DNA from: Aphrocallistes beatrix
Lineage: Eukaryota; Porifera; Hexactinellida; Sceptrulophora; Aphrocallistidae
Assembly: GCA_963281255.1 (NCBI GenBank)
Contig: OY725492.1
Location: 3,525,104 to 3,589,103 of the forward strand
Direction of reading: 5' to 3'
DNA: 64,000 nt
The position numbers and the translations under genes were made by a program. Below, piece after piece: positions 11,195-22,164 of the stretch. The notes below the pieces were generated by a model. It had not been told where the DNA came from. It saw only the letters and a list, made by a program, of their open reading frames with translations, and did no database searches. How positions within the stretch are numbered: the stretch's first letter is position 1; the number at the start of each line of letters is the position of its first letter.

Positions 11195-13710
11195 CTAATA
11201 GTTCAGCGGATCTAGGTTGCTGATGGACTCGGAGAGGCCTACTTGTAACTGCGCGACTTCTGACAGGTTGAGCACCATCAAGAGGTCCTGCACCAGACCT
11301 GAAATCTGGTCGGCGTACTCTTGCCCGCCTGAGACAGGAACTGAAGACAAGAGCCTGATTAAATCCCGCCCAAAATCCGGGTTGGGGTTTTCGACCTTGC
11401 TGTTGATAATCTCACCGACGTATTCAATTATCTAGAAACACAGTACGGAATGAGTTATAACACGTATTTGGAATGTAGTAACAATTGCAATATATAGTCC
11501 ATAGAGCCCAAGCTTTGGAAAATAAAATAAATCTGAAGAACGTCCCAACCACTCAATAAGTCTTTAAAACCTTGTTTCATTTCCGATTATATATAATATG
11601 AATATATAGTATAGTGACAATGGAAAAAGACATTTAGTTCAGGCTGTATTCGTATGGTACATGAAAGTAAAAAGGTGAAAAGGTGTCACAGCGTTCTACT
11701 TCTGCACTCCCTATGTTTAATCGCAAATGGTGTAGTAAGTCTGATTACTCCTAATTTGCCCATTGGTTTATTTGGGACGCCGGAATTAGACCAACGCAGA
11801 GGTAGGAATTAGACCAACGCTTTTTTAAAGTTAGGAACAAGACCAACGCAGAGGTAGGAATTAGACCAACGTTTAAGGTAGGAATAAGACCAACGCAGAG
11901 GTTGGAATGAGATCACTTTTTAACAGTTATTAAACATGTTGATTTAGAATTGAAAACAGTGCAACTATACAAAATTTCTCCTTTGCACCTAACTCAAAAG
12001 GCTTACTTTCACTTTGCTCTTATAATGAATGTTTCCGACATAAAATGCCTGCTTTCGCCCTTATTTGGCTACATTCTTTTCTGAAAATGTCACTATACCC
12101 CCCCTCCATAGGGAACTGAACGTTGGTCTAATTCCTAGCATCAGGCTAGTTGGTCATATTCCTACCTAAATGTTGGTCTTGTTCCTAACTTTAAAAAAGC
12201 GTTGGTCTAATTCCTACCTCTGCGTTGGTCTTATTCCTAACTTTAAAAAAGCGTTGGTCTATTTCCTAGCATCAGGCTAGTTGGTCTTATTCCTACCTAA
12301 ACGTTGGTCTTATTCCGCTCCCCCGTTTATTTTGATAGGATGATTCTTGTGGTTCCTTGTACAGGTTAGGGTAGTATCAAAAAGTTGGAATCTTCCCATT
12401 AAAAATGGCTTAAAACTAAATTTGGAGAATAAAATTTCGAAAATCGAAAAGATCATTAAAAGGCTAAATAATTAAGAACCAATGTGAAGGTGTAAACGGG
12501 AGGTGCTCAGGAGAATTGTTGTGATGAAAAGATACCATGCTACTTTTAGTGGATTTTTGGCCTTTTTTCGCAACTTAATAATTGGGACAAAGTGGCAGCA
12601 CACCACTTCAAAACACATTATTCCCCAAGCCTAAAACAGAGTACTTCAAAGAAGTCAATCAATATGTTATTTAATGCGTATAATTCGATGGAGGGATGTT
12701 TAATCAAATTTGCTCAGAACTGAAATACATCCAAGGGCTGCATCAATAAATATTTGCTTCCTAGGCCCTGCCTATTCTTCAACCCATAAATGTTCATACA
12801 CCTAGATGACAAATACTACTGGAGGGTACAGAAAGTGTTCAAGGCAGCGCCTGTGCTGCTAGATAGGCCAATGAGCCATGATATCAAACAAATCCAGTTA
12901 AGCGAGGAGATACACATACCTGCTCTAGCATCCTGACGAGGTCGTGGGCACTCCGGACTGAATGGGACAAACTGTCTAGCTTAGCCAGATGGGGATCGTC
13001 TGTCGGGGGCCGCTTGGGGGCTTGCTCCATTCGGGACATTAGGGACATTATGAAGTTCTCGGGGGAGGAGATCTTGACGCGATGAGGGAAGGGAATGAAG
13101 ACGTGTCCGAGTTGATGAGTTTGTTCTTGGGAAGGACTTCCGGTCAGTAGTGACATTCTGTTGAAAATTGTAGTAAAAAATCTCAAAATTATATAAATTA
13201 AGCCAAATATTTATCGCATTTTAACTAACAGTACATAGCTACGAGATGCTAATGTCCATTGGACTTGGACAGGAATGTCAGTCTGCCACTTGTCACCTAC
13301 CTGTAAGCTTTCAACTCAATGCTCTCGGTCTGGAAGGACAGGTCCATGAACAACATCACACAGGTCTGGCTTGTATATCGTTGTTGACAGTACTCGTGAA
13401 TCATCGGTGCGAAGAGGGGAATCATTTTGCCAACAATAAACCATCCGACAATGGATTCTTCTGGATAAGTCAGCTTATGCAGTTCAGTCCAGCTTTCAGC
13501 CTGCTCCCACTTCACATTCACCAGCAACTCATTCTCTTTCGTCTGGTACTTGACAGGATACGCAGTCCGTGTTTCAATTGTCTTTGTCCCATTCACGTTT
13601 CTTACATTTCCTAACAGCACTCCAATAGAATGGGCAGTGCCTATCTTACGCTCGTAATTATCTACCATTGAGAACAGAGCGATGGGGTGTGTGAGGAGGA
13701 TGTGGTCCAT
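11195..13710 (-). CDS. EIF3F: Eukaryotic translation initiation factor 3 subunit F
   Basis: Three exons, 13710-13301, 13157-12920 and 11431-11195 (TAG stop), join in frame to give 294 residues. All junctions are GT-AG. The N-terminal MPN domain reads HPIALFSMVDNYER, IGVLLGN and GWFIVGKMI, close to the eIF3f pattern. As expected for this subunit, the zinc-binding JAMM residues of active MPN+ proteases are not evident. The C-terminal exon carries the DLLMVLNLSEVAQLQVGLSE helix typical of eIF3f. The protein is part of the cytoplasmic eIF3 complex that loads mRNA on the 40S subunit. It lacks the long Ala/Pro N-terminal extension of the vertebrate protein. Intron 2 (1.5 kb) contains a palindromic repeat element. 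Confidence 0.9.
11774..12326. mobile_element. Foldback element built of TAGACCAACGC subrepeats
   Basis: The left arm carries several units of GGAATTAGACCAACGCAGAG type. The right arm (about 12115-12326) carries the inverse, GCGTTGGTCTAATTCC, repeated about eight times. The 250-base centre is unrelated. The structure is a long terminal inverted repeat with internal subrepeats and no visible transposase. It lies in eIF3F intron 2. Confidence 0.75.
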
Positions 13711-14284
13711 TCAAGTCACGTATAAAATCTAATAATATGCCTGTGATCATGTAAATAAACAGGTGATATCACTTGTTATCGATTGTTAGCCTTCAAATAC
13801 AGGTACTCTCGCCATTCGCGGTTTCGACTATTCGCGAAAAATATTTGAGACACGTTTGGCCGTTTGCGAATTCTTCCCTCGACAATCCGCGGTAGTAGGC
13901 AGTAAGCTTCCAATTCAAGTAACTTTTAGTATCAATGTCAGCCTCTCAACCTGTAATAATTAAAATAAACCGTGAGATATGGTCAAATAGTATTACAAAT
14001 AGTGGTTCAAATCGTGACATAATTGAGCAATGGTATCATATAACAACCAAAATCGTGAGACACACGACGAGATTGTGAGAGATGAGAGGCCTCATATGTA
14101 GTATTAATAATCATCGTTCTGGATCATCGATTTTATAAAGCAATAGCATTCTATACACTATAAGGCAGCGATGTTCAACTTGTTTGGCTGTGGACCTCCA
14201 ATGGCAACAATCCCATATTCTGTGGACCACCCATTAACCGTGATACAAAATTTCGAACCCCTGCATTAAATTTAGCAACTATCG

Positions 14285-14398
14285 TAATTTTGAGCACAGA
14301 ATAGATTGAGCAGATTTGAGCAGATTTTGAGCATAATTCGAGCATATTTTTAGCATAATTTGAGCATATTTTGAACATATTTTGAGCATAATTTGAGC
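14285..14398. repeat. TTGAGCATA minisatellite, left part
   Basis: Tandem 11-12-base units of the form TTTGAGCATAA / TTTTGAGCATA. The array continues at 16165-16335, so the material between appears to be an insertion. Confidence 0.8.
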
Positions 14399-14410
14399 CA
14401 TAGCCTACTA

Positions 14411-14517
14411 CCGTATTGCTTCGAATAAGCGCCCGGGCGCTTATTTATTTCGTGCACCCTTTAGACCCGGCGCTTATTCAAACCGGCGCTTATTCAGGGA
14501 AATACGGTATATATAAG
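14411..14517. repeat. MITE with CCGTATT ends, short copy
   Basis: Ends CCGTATTGCTTCGAATAAGC and its near inverse GCTTATTCAGGGAAATACGG, flanked by TA. A longer, 314-base copy of the same family is at 36231-36544, so this is an internally deleted version. Confidence 0.8.
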
Positions 14518-15239
14518 GCCTCAGAGTAACTTGCGGATTTGGGACTAGGGATGCGGTAGAAGATGGTTGAACGAATACATGAGCTGCCTTAAATCATTAA
14601 CAAAGCACAATAGAACTTAGGAATGTATTACCAGCATATATAAATATGGTGTCAAAGTACCCATATCCGTTGTTAAAATTTAGACTAGTCACCATATGGT
14701 TGCGCAATAGGGTGTATTTGTGAGAAAATTGGTGATTTTCAGGTCGTTTAATGCCACTTTTACCTGGGGTCTTTTCTATTTATAGTCTGGACCCCAAATT
14801 TATATGGCTTCCCCGCCCAAAATGCCTTAAACAGGAAATGACGCAACACATTCCTGGTATATGTGGGGTTAAGGGCACTTCTAAGTGTTTTTATTATAAA
14901 ACTTTTCGCATAGACCTGAGATGTGAATGGGTTAATTAATACGAAAAATTTGGATTTTTTCATGGAATGTTGCTACATTCCAGTGTTGCTATGGAAACGT
15001 GTTTTGGTCAGTTGGGGTCATATCTTGAAAACCGCGATAGCTAGACATTCAAATGTAATTTCATTTGATAGCCAATTGACTATTTCCTAAAAAGTGATAA
15101 TATAATTTATTTGTCTAAATTCAATGGTTTACGAGTTATTAGATAATTTATCATATTGGTCACATTTGGTAATTTGTCGAATATCTCGTAGACCATTTAA
15201 TTTAGACGTCGAAATTATATTATCGCTTAATAGGAAGTA

Positions 15240-15709
15240 CAGTGGATATCGGTTATAAGAACCATTTATTTGGGAACGGATTCTTTTCTATTCATTACTA
15301 TTTAAACAGAACCGGTTATAAGAACATATAATATCGGTTATAAGAACATTTTATCAATAATAAACTATTAGTAGCCAAGTTCTCATTTTTTCATTCATAC
15401 ACAACCAATTTTGTAATTTCTGACATGTTCTTATAACCGACAATAGCTGTTCTTATAAACGATAAAAGGAGCAAAATATGTTCTTATAACCGATAATAGA
15501 TGTTCTTATAAACGATAAAAGGAGCAAAATATGTTCTTAAAACCGACAATATATGTTCGTATAAACGATAAAAAGAACAAAATATGTTCTTATAACCGAC
15601 ATATCTGACCTCTTATGTCGGTTATAAGAACATGTTTTTATAACCGAAATACTGTTATAAGAACTTTTTTTTCAACTCCCAACGCTGTTCTTATAACCGG
15701 TTTCCACTG
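15240..15709. repeat. Palindromic MITE of GGTTATAAGAACA units
   Basis: Bounded by CAGTGG and CCACTG beside TA. The interior is made of many direct and inverted GTTATAAGAACAT units. The ends are pogo/Tigger-like. A half copy occurs at 16675-16869, cut off by a GC-rich Helitron-like tail. Confidence 0.75.
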
Positions 15710-16164
15710 TAGTATATTCGCTATCAAATGGAATCACATTTGAATGTCTAGCTATCGCGGTTTTCAAGATATGACCCCAACTGACCAAAACACGTTTCCA
15801 TAGCAACACTGGAATGTAGCAACATTCCATGAAAAAATCCAAATTTTTCGTATTAATTAACCCATTCACATCTCAGTTCTATGCGAAAAGTTTTATAATA
15901 AAAACACTTAGAAGTGCCCTTAAACGACCTCTGAAAATCACCAATTTTTTCACAAATATACCCTATTGCGCAACCATATGGTGACTAATCTAAATTTTAA
16001 CAACGGATATGGGTACTTTGACACCATATTTATATATGCTGATAATACATTCCTAAGCTCTATTGTGCTTTGTTAATGATTTAAGGCAGCTCATGTATTC
16101 ATTCAACCATCTTCTACCGCATCCCTAGTCAGGTTACTCTGAGGCCTTATATACAGTAGGTTAT

Positions 16165-16335
16165 GTTTGAGCATATTTTGAGCATATTTTGAGCATAATT
16201 TGAGCATATTTTGAGCATATTTTGAGCATAATTTGAACATATTTTGAGCATAGTTTGAGCATAATTTGTGCATAGTTTGAGCATAATTTGTGCATAGTTT
16301 GAGCATAATTTGAGCATATTTTGAGCATTTTCGTA
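16165..16335. repeat. TTGAGCATA minisatellite, right part
   Basis: About 14 units of 11-12 bases continuing the array at 14285-14398. Confidence 0.85.
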
Positions 16336-16674
16336 TTTGTTTATCACAGATGATTGCATTTGCACAATTTAAATTTTTAATCAAATTTTATTATGTATAG
16401 TATTCATTAAATTTATTTGCATATTTTGTGACGAATAAAATATCAAAAAGATATCTTAGTTTGCCTCCGTCTTTCTCATCTAGTAACCATCGGATATGAT
16501 ATTGCACCGCAATACCAAGTGAGTAGTCTAGAACCGTTACTGTGGCTGTGCCAGACTATACTTACTTGAAATTGTAGGGTATTTGTGGGATGTTTGGATG
16601 GTTACTGGATGAGAAAGATGTAGGCAAACTGGGATATACTATTTTGGATATATTTTAAAATTTGGTAAGCTATA

Positions 16675-16895
16675 CAGTGGAAACCGGTTATAAGAACAGC
16701 GTTGGGAGTTGAAAAAAAAGTTCTTATAACCGATATGTTCTTATAACAGTACTTCGGTTATAAAAACATGCTCTTATAACCGACATAAGAGGTCAGATAT
16801 GTCGGTTATAAGAACATATTTTGTTCTTTTTATCGTTTATAAGAACATATATTGTCGGTTTTAAGAACACTAGCGCGCTTCGCTTGCTTGCGCTG
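16675..16895. repeat. Half copy of the GGTTATAAGAACA MITE fused to a Helitron-like tail
   Basis: Starts CAGTGGAAACCGGTTATAAG after TA, matches the right arm of the element at 15240, then stops at AAGAACAC and runs into TAGCGCGCTTCGCTTGCTTG, the inverted 3' tail of the Helitron-like family. Confidence 0.65.
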
Positions 16896-17339
16896 CATAA
16901 ATACCAACCAGGAGGCCTTTTTAACATAAAATGCCCGCTTAGTACAATAATTTTGAAAAAATTCCAACCTCGTATCCCTGGTACAGTGGCGCAACCAGCT
17001 ATTTCATTCGGGGGGGGGGGGGCTATCTGTATATTATCAGATTCTATATGGTTATTATGAAGCTTTATAAAAGGTGATGGAGATCAATGACTCGGTAAAA
17101 TATTAGTGTTATAATAAATAGTGTTAAATAACGGAATTTATTGTGTTAAATAACGAAATTTATTGAAGAAATAAGCCTAAATTCGTGGCAAAGAAGATAT
17201 TTTTTATAGGAAACAGGTTTTCATTCCATAATATCAGTGGCTGATTGAACAAATGAACTTAAGGTTCTTGAAACACAAATAGAAGGTTTAAAGCTTCAGA
17301 AACTTCTTCCAAGTCAAGATATAAAAAATTCCATTTGAT

Positions 17340-18690
17340 GAATCACTTAATCTGTCTGAGTGGGGTCAAAATTGACCCCTAATTGGACCATAATAAAATT
17401 GACGTAGTGGGGTCACTAGAGACCCCAACTTCTACGAACTTGACTGAGTGGGGTCACCAGCGACCCCAATTCACAGTGGCACGAAACCTCATTTTGGTGG
17501 TATTGACACTTTTTGTTGATGATAAGGTATAAAAAAGTATTATTGACCTATAGGTTATCGAACCTATTAATTCGATTGAGATGTTCAGAAATTTTGTAAG
17601 GCTTCAAATTCGCAAAGTATGACGTCATCGCAGTTATGCTACAATTTACAAAATATTTGTAAATTACAATATATCCAAGATAATGAGATGTTTGATCATA
17701 TTCTGGCAAGATAAGTGAATTTACAAATCACTAATGTCTTCAATTAAACACGCTAGCGTCTGGGATTGATTTTTTATCTTTAATTAAATAAGAGGAGTGG
17801 GTCATTCTGACACTGTAATCGTGTAAAACATCCTTAATGTAATCTTCAAGGATGTACTTGTGAGATAAAATTTCTCTATATCGACGGAATAACTTACTAC
17901 TCACTTTAAGACCTTCTTCCGATAATAGTTCTAACTCTAATCCATTATTGAATCTTGAGATTATGCCTGGTGTGTGTGCTAGTCTTATAATTTCCAATTG
18001 CTAATCAACCATAAAATAAAATTTGGAAAATTTTCAACCTATTTTTGACGGATTTAACGGCGGTCGATTGAAAAAAAACATTCAAATGGTTATTAGGGCA
18101 AACTCCGGTAGGGCTGGAAATCATTTTATTTATTCGAGATCGACTACTCAACAATAAAATATCAAAGTTTCAACTCGCAACAATAGGCAAAATTAGTACT
18201 GAGGTACTTTAAGAGATGATGAATAAGAATTGAATTCATAAAAATTACAATGGTTTCATACTATAAATATTTGCATCCCACTGTACATTCTTGTTTATTT
18301 ATGTATTGCATCTTAAAGACAGCTCAAAATAGTACATAGTTGATAGCCCATAATCATGCCTTGACTCAATTTTCGTTGAATAAGAATTTGAATTCCAAAC
18401 TCAGTTTTTGAACACTAAAGAATTTCTAATTTTATCTATTGTGGTTACCTGACTTTGGAATGCCAAAATTAAAGAACAAGACTGTCTAAAGCAAATAGTT
18501 TTGATGAATTTCTGGGTTCTCATATTATTAGAATATGGTAAACAGCTTTTTAGACAAATTGAGGAGTATGAAATTTCATGCTAATGCAACCCATCGTGCC
18601 ATTGTGCCCAAATTATACGTACTTGACTGAGTGGGGTCACCACTGACCCCATTTTCTCTGGGGTCACTGATGACCACACTCCGTCCTGAT
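17340..18690. repeat. Possible element bounded by GTGGGGTCA...TGACCCC motifs
   Basis: Three or more copies of a short palindromic motif (TGGGGTCAC, a few bases, GACCCC) lie at 17355-17470 and again at 18625-18680, each near a CTTGACTGAG block. These may be the subterminal ends of one 1.3-kb element. The interior is AT-rich and holds only an 85-codon minus-strand frame (17997-17740) that I do not recognise. Confidence 0.4.
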
Positions 18691-19168
18691 TGGGATAATT
18701 ATTAAAGATACGGCTGTGTGAATTCTACAAAAATCCTACACGAATTAAGCAATTATAATGCAATTAATGGCATTATAGATGCTTAATTAGTGTTGGAAAT
18801 ATCATTATGGATCAGTTTTTATATTAATATTTAGACATTTTCATTGGAATGTTAACATATTCCTGCGTTGCTACGAATGTAATTTTACTGATTGAGGCAA
18901 TATCTCAAACAATGATAGGTAAAGCAGAGATTTACGTTTTAGAAAAGTAATCAAATGATTCTGAAAGTATTTTCGAAGAGGAACTCACGAGAAGTCACAC
19001 CTCTCAGATGACAGATCACATTCTAAATTCCTCGAACTTAGTACGAAGGTTACTTTCAACTTAATTAAGCCAAGTATTACTTTCGATCTGATATATCGAC
19101 ATACAACTTCAAGTGCATTGCAATCAAGAATCAATGTGATCTGGGGGAATAGCACAGCTCAGACTCAG

Positions 19169-19176
19169 TATAAATA
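19169..19176 (+). promoter_or_regulatory. TATA box
   Basis: TATAAATA lies 70 bases before the ATG of the intronless DUSP-UBL gene, placing a transcription start near 19200. Confidence 0.55.
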
Positions 19177-19245
19177 GGAGTTGGACACGTCAATAAGAAT
19201 AAGACATCATCATACACTACCTACTGACAGCTCGGACGATACAAG

Positions 19246-20529
19246 ATGGAAATAAGTGTGAAACATTTCAAAGATCTCATACAAGATGAGTTCCTCAAAT
19301 TTCATAGTCTCTTGGATCGCAGGCAAGAAGCCCTCACTTCCAAAATAGACGACTACTTTTGCACACAAAATCAGTCCAAAAATCTAAATCTGGTGAAAAT
19401 AGAAAATTCTCCTGAACCTTCTACAATCGACTCTGCTCCTCTCAGCCAGCTCAGCGTCTTACAATTCATCGCAGAAGATAAACCGGAAATAGTCGATAAG
19501 AAACCTAAAATATTCGAGATCAAATTCCAGCTCTACAAAGAACCAGTCGAGAAAGAGATAGAACAATGTGGTGAAATAAAAATAGAACAAGTCATCGAGC
19601 CACAAAGCCCCATTTGGCAGCGACCGGAAGAAATCGACTTTTCTGAAGTTCCATCTCCTGTACGAGAAGCCTGCAGTTTTATAAAGAAAGAAAAAGACCT
19701 ACCAATGCCATTCAACATCAAGCGAGAGTTTTGCGATTGCGAGGAGGAAATGGAAAGACCAGTAAAAACCGAATTACAATCTAAATCTAACATAAGCGAT
19801 CCAGGAACTCCTAAAGTAGTCCGTTCAAAATCAGTCGAGAAAAAAGATGGACCAGATTATAATGTCATTATGAAGCTCATAAACGGCGAACTGCTCAAAG
19901 GGGATATTTGGTGTTTAGTAGATTGCGATTGGTTCAGGCAATGGCGACTCTACAGCAACGCAGATAAAACTCGCAATACGAAATCCATGCATCCGGGTCC
20001 AATCAATAATTCACGTCTCATCAATTCCACGGGTTTGCTTAGGGATAAACTAGTGCATAATATTGACTATAAGTTAGTTCCAATAGCCGCATGGATGCGA
20101 TTAGAAAAGGCATACGGCGTTACTGGACCTACGATCAGGAGATGGGTAGTGGAGTATGGGAACTTCATCAAACGGTTGCGAGTGGAAATTTATCCCCTTG
20201 CATTGAATTGCCAAATTGAAAGAGAAGGAGATACAACTGAGAAGGTCATCTATATGAGCAGAGTGGCTAATTTTCAAAATTTAGAAACTCAAATCAGACT
20301 CACTCTAAAACTTAGTCCCGAAAATTCCATGAAAATATCGTACAAATCTCACATCAAGAACTGGATTGAGTTAAACGACGGTTCTCTGACCCCGCAGATC
20401 CTAGATTTTTACGAAGGGCAACAAATAATGGTCAAAATCACGCAAAAAAGTGAAAACAGATTGAAAAACTCCAGAAAAGGCTCTATAATCGACACGAATA
20501 TGGAAAAGAAGAGGAAGAAAACTCATTAA
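19246..20529 (+). CDS. DUSP and ubiquitin-like domain protein without a protease domain
   Basis: A single-exon gene of 427 residues. Residues about 1-200 are charged and low in complexity, with a possible short coiled coil at the start. Residues about 203-320 match the DUSP domain of USP4/USP11/USP15, with GDIWCLVDCDWFRQW, HPGPINNSRL, a DYKLVP stretch and the VVEYGNFIK block. Residues about 321-403 match the adjoining ubiquitin-like domain, ending in ILDFYEGQQIMVKI. The USP catalytic domain (Cys and His boxes) that follows in the family is absent: TAA stops the frame after a basic tail, and no Cys box is visible downstream. A TATA box stands at 19169. By family knowledge, the pair mediates protein contacts in deubiquitinases. 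Acting here as an adaptor or competitor is inference. Confidence 0.75.
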   Translation: MEISVKHFKDLIQDEFLKFHSLLDRRQEALTSKIDDYFCTQNQSKNLNLVKIENSPEPSTIDSAPLSQLSVLQFIAEDKPEIVDKKPKIFEIKFQLYKEPVEKEIEQCGEIKIEQVIEPQSPIWQRPEEIDFSEVPSPVREACSFIKKEKDLPMPFNIKREFCDCEEEMERPVKTELQSKSNISDPGTPKVVRSKSVEKKDGPDYNVIMKLINGELLKGDIWCLVDCDWFRQWRLYSNADKTRNTKSMHPGPINNSRLINSTGLLRDKLVHNIDYKLVPIAAWMRLEKAYGVTGPTIRRWVVEYGNFIKRLRVEIYPLALNCQIEREGDTTEKVIYMSRVANFQNLETQIRLTLKLSPENSMKISYKSHIKNWIELNDGSLTPQILDFYEGQQIMVKITQKSENRLKNSRKGSIIDTNMEKKRKKTH

Positions 20530-22164
20530 TTCATCGCTTTTCGAATGATTTATATTTTTAGTACAAATTTTACGCACCCACCCACGTTTCTATAATTTCT
20601 CTCAGTAATGATATATTTTCAATGTATACGAATACAAGATTAAAGAATTCTATGATAGGGTGGTTGTGTGAATATTAACATGGGTTACAAATTATTGGCA
20701 CTGTGACTTGCTAAATCTGAAAAAATACTGGGAATCCATCAGTTATGGGAACCTAAAGAAGTGCTCTTGATTTAGAATAAACAATTCTGAGGAGTCAAAA
20801 CATCAAATGTAGGAAGCTGGTAAAGTAATATATCTAACACCGTCAAGGGAAATTAGGGTGGAAGGTGTAAACAATTAAGTGTTTGTAGGATCACAATTAG
20901 GAGTAAACAAGAAGAGGGACCTATTATTGCATTGTATAGAAGTGAAAAATCCTCATCAGTGTATCAAATCACTTTTTTAAAACCTAGATACTGAATTACC
21001 TTGAAACCCTCAATCTAGAGTAGACTCTAGCTCCTGTAGGGAAATGCCGTTATGGCATGGACGGCGTACCACGTCCCTCCGTATGTCCGTACGCGCGCTA
21101 CTGCGAAATATAAAAGTATAATTTTTACCAAATTTCGTATATAGGATTTCTTTATGGTGTAGATGTGCACTGTCATTTTTTCGCGAAATCTCATCACTTC
21201 CGGTTTTTATAAGCGTATGTTCATATTTTAACACCACCACTGCATAGCTCAGTTTAAAGATATACTAGTCAGGGTCGCATTTTATAATGAACCCGGTTAA
21301 TATGAACATTCGTTTATTATGAACAAAGCCTTCTGGTCCCAATTTTAGATATATATTATCCTTACATAGGATTAGTATTAAGTCAAGTTCGCTTAATATG
21401 AGGTCTTTCTATTGTGAACAATTATTTTGGTCCCCTGGTGGTTCATAATAAGCGACCCCGACTGTAAGTGAGATCAAACCACTAGAGTAGGGTATTTCAC
21501 TATGTAGAATCCAAGAGTACGATATTTTTTTATGAGTCACTAACTCATACAAAAATTATGTGGAAGAGTTAAGTTAAAATTGTTGGTTCATAGAAGCCAA
21601 AAGTAGAAGAGGATCAATAGTAGAGCATCCAAGAATAAAACTTTTTTGAGGAGGACAATACATACTGTTTGTAAGCCGCGCAGCATCCCCAAGAAACCCA
21701 GTGTGTTGCTCACAACAACAATAATAAATAAAGTATGATAGATGTTATTTTATAAAGCATTGGTTGCAGTTTTTCTCAAATCAACCATAATGGATATTGT
21801 TTCAAAGTTGATTCAATTTCAATTAATTTCTGAAAGACAGTATCGTATCTCATCTATGTACAAGTCATAGATACAAGACATGACCACCCCTTCCTTCTCA
21901 GATTCAAAAACAATATCAACCACTTGTATAAGTCAGGTCGTGTTGTGACACGACCTCGCAGTTTTTTAGTCAATCTAACTCTTTTCAAAATGTAAGCAGG
22001 CCATGGCGGGGATGATTTTAGCTATATACATATTACACCATCTATAGAAATAGAAAAATAATTGTTTCTTGGATTAGTCGACCAATAAATAATATATACC
22101 TAAAACAGACATTCGTGATGTGGAAATAGAGAGTACAAACATGAGATGACTAAGTATCCTATCA
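20530..22164. other. Intergenic stretch with one MITE
   Basis: AT-rich, no supported gene. The element at 21270-21474 is the only clear repeat. The 3' regions of both neighbouring genes lie here (convergent arrangement). Confidence 0.6.
21270..21474. repeat. MITE with CAGTCGGGGTCGCTTATTATGAAC ends
   Basis: The left end CAGGGTCGCATTTTATAATG and the right end CATAATAAGCGACCCCGACTG are imperfect inverses, followed by TA. It is of the same general pogo-like style as the other CAGT-ended elements here. Confidence 0.7.

Larger units (their letters stand above)
14398..16166. mobile_element. Nested palindromic element inside the minisatellite
   Basis: Outer ends are CATAGCCTACTA and its approximate inverse. 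Arms of several hundred bases (about 14518-15085 and 15712-16155) are inverted copies of each other, differing by a roughly 110-base block at 14755-14870 present only on the left. Inside sit two further elements: a 107-base MITE at 14411-14517 and a palindromic MITE at 15240-15709. No transposase is seen. Confidence 0.7.

Noticed and set aside
16103..16384. Cys/Asn-rich open frames of 72-93 codons
   Set aside because: They are translations of the TTGAGCATA minisatellite.
17008..17021. Run of G bases as a possible G-quadruplex
   Set aside because: A single homopolymer run with no sequence support for a role.
17740..17997. 85-codon minus-strand open frame
   Set aside because: No recognisable family, AT-rich, and lies between repeated GGGGTCA motifs. 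It could be a relic of an element, but nothing supports a gene.
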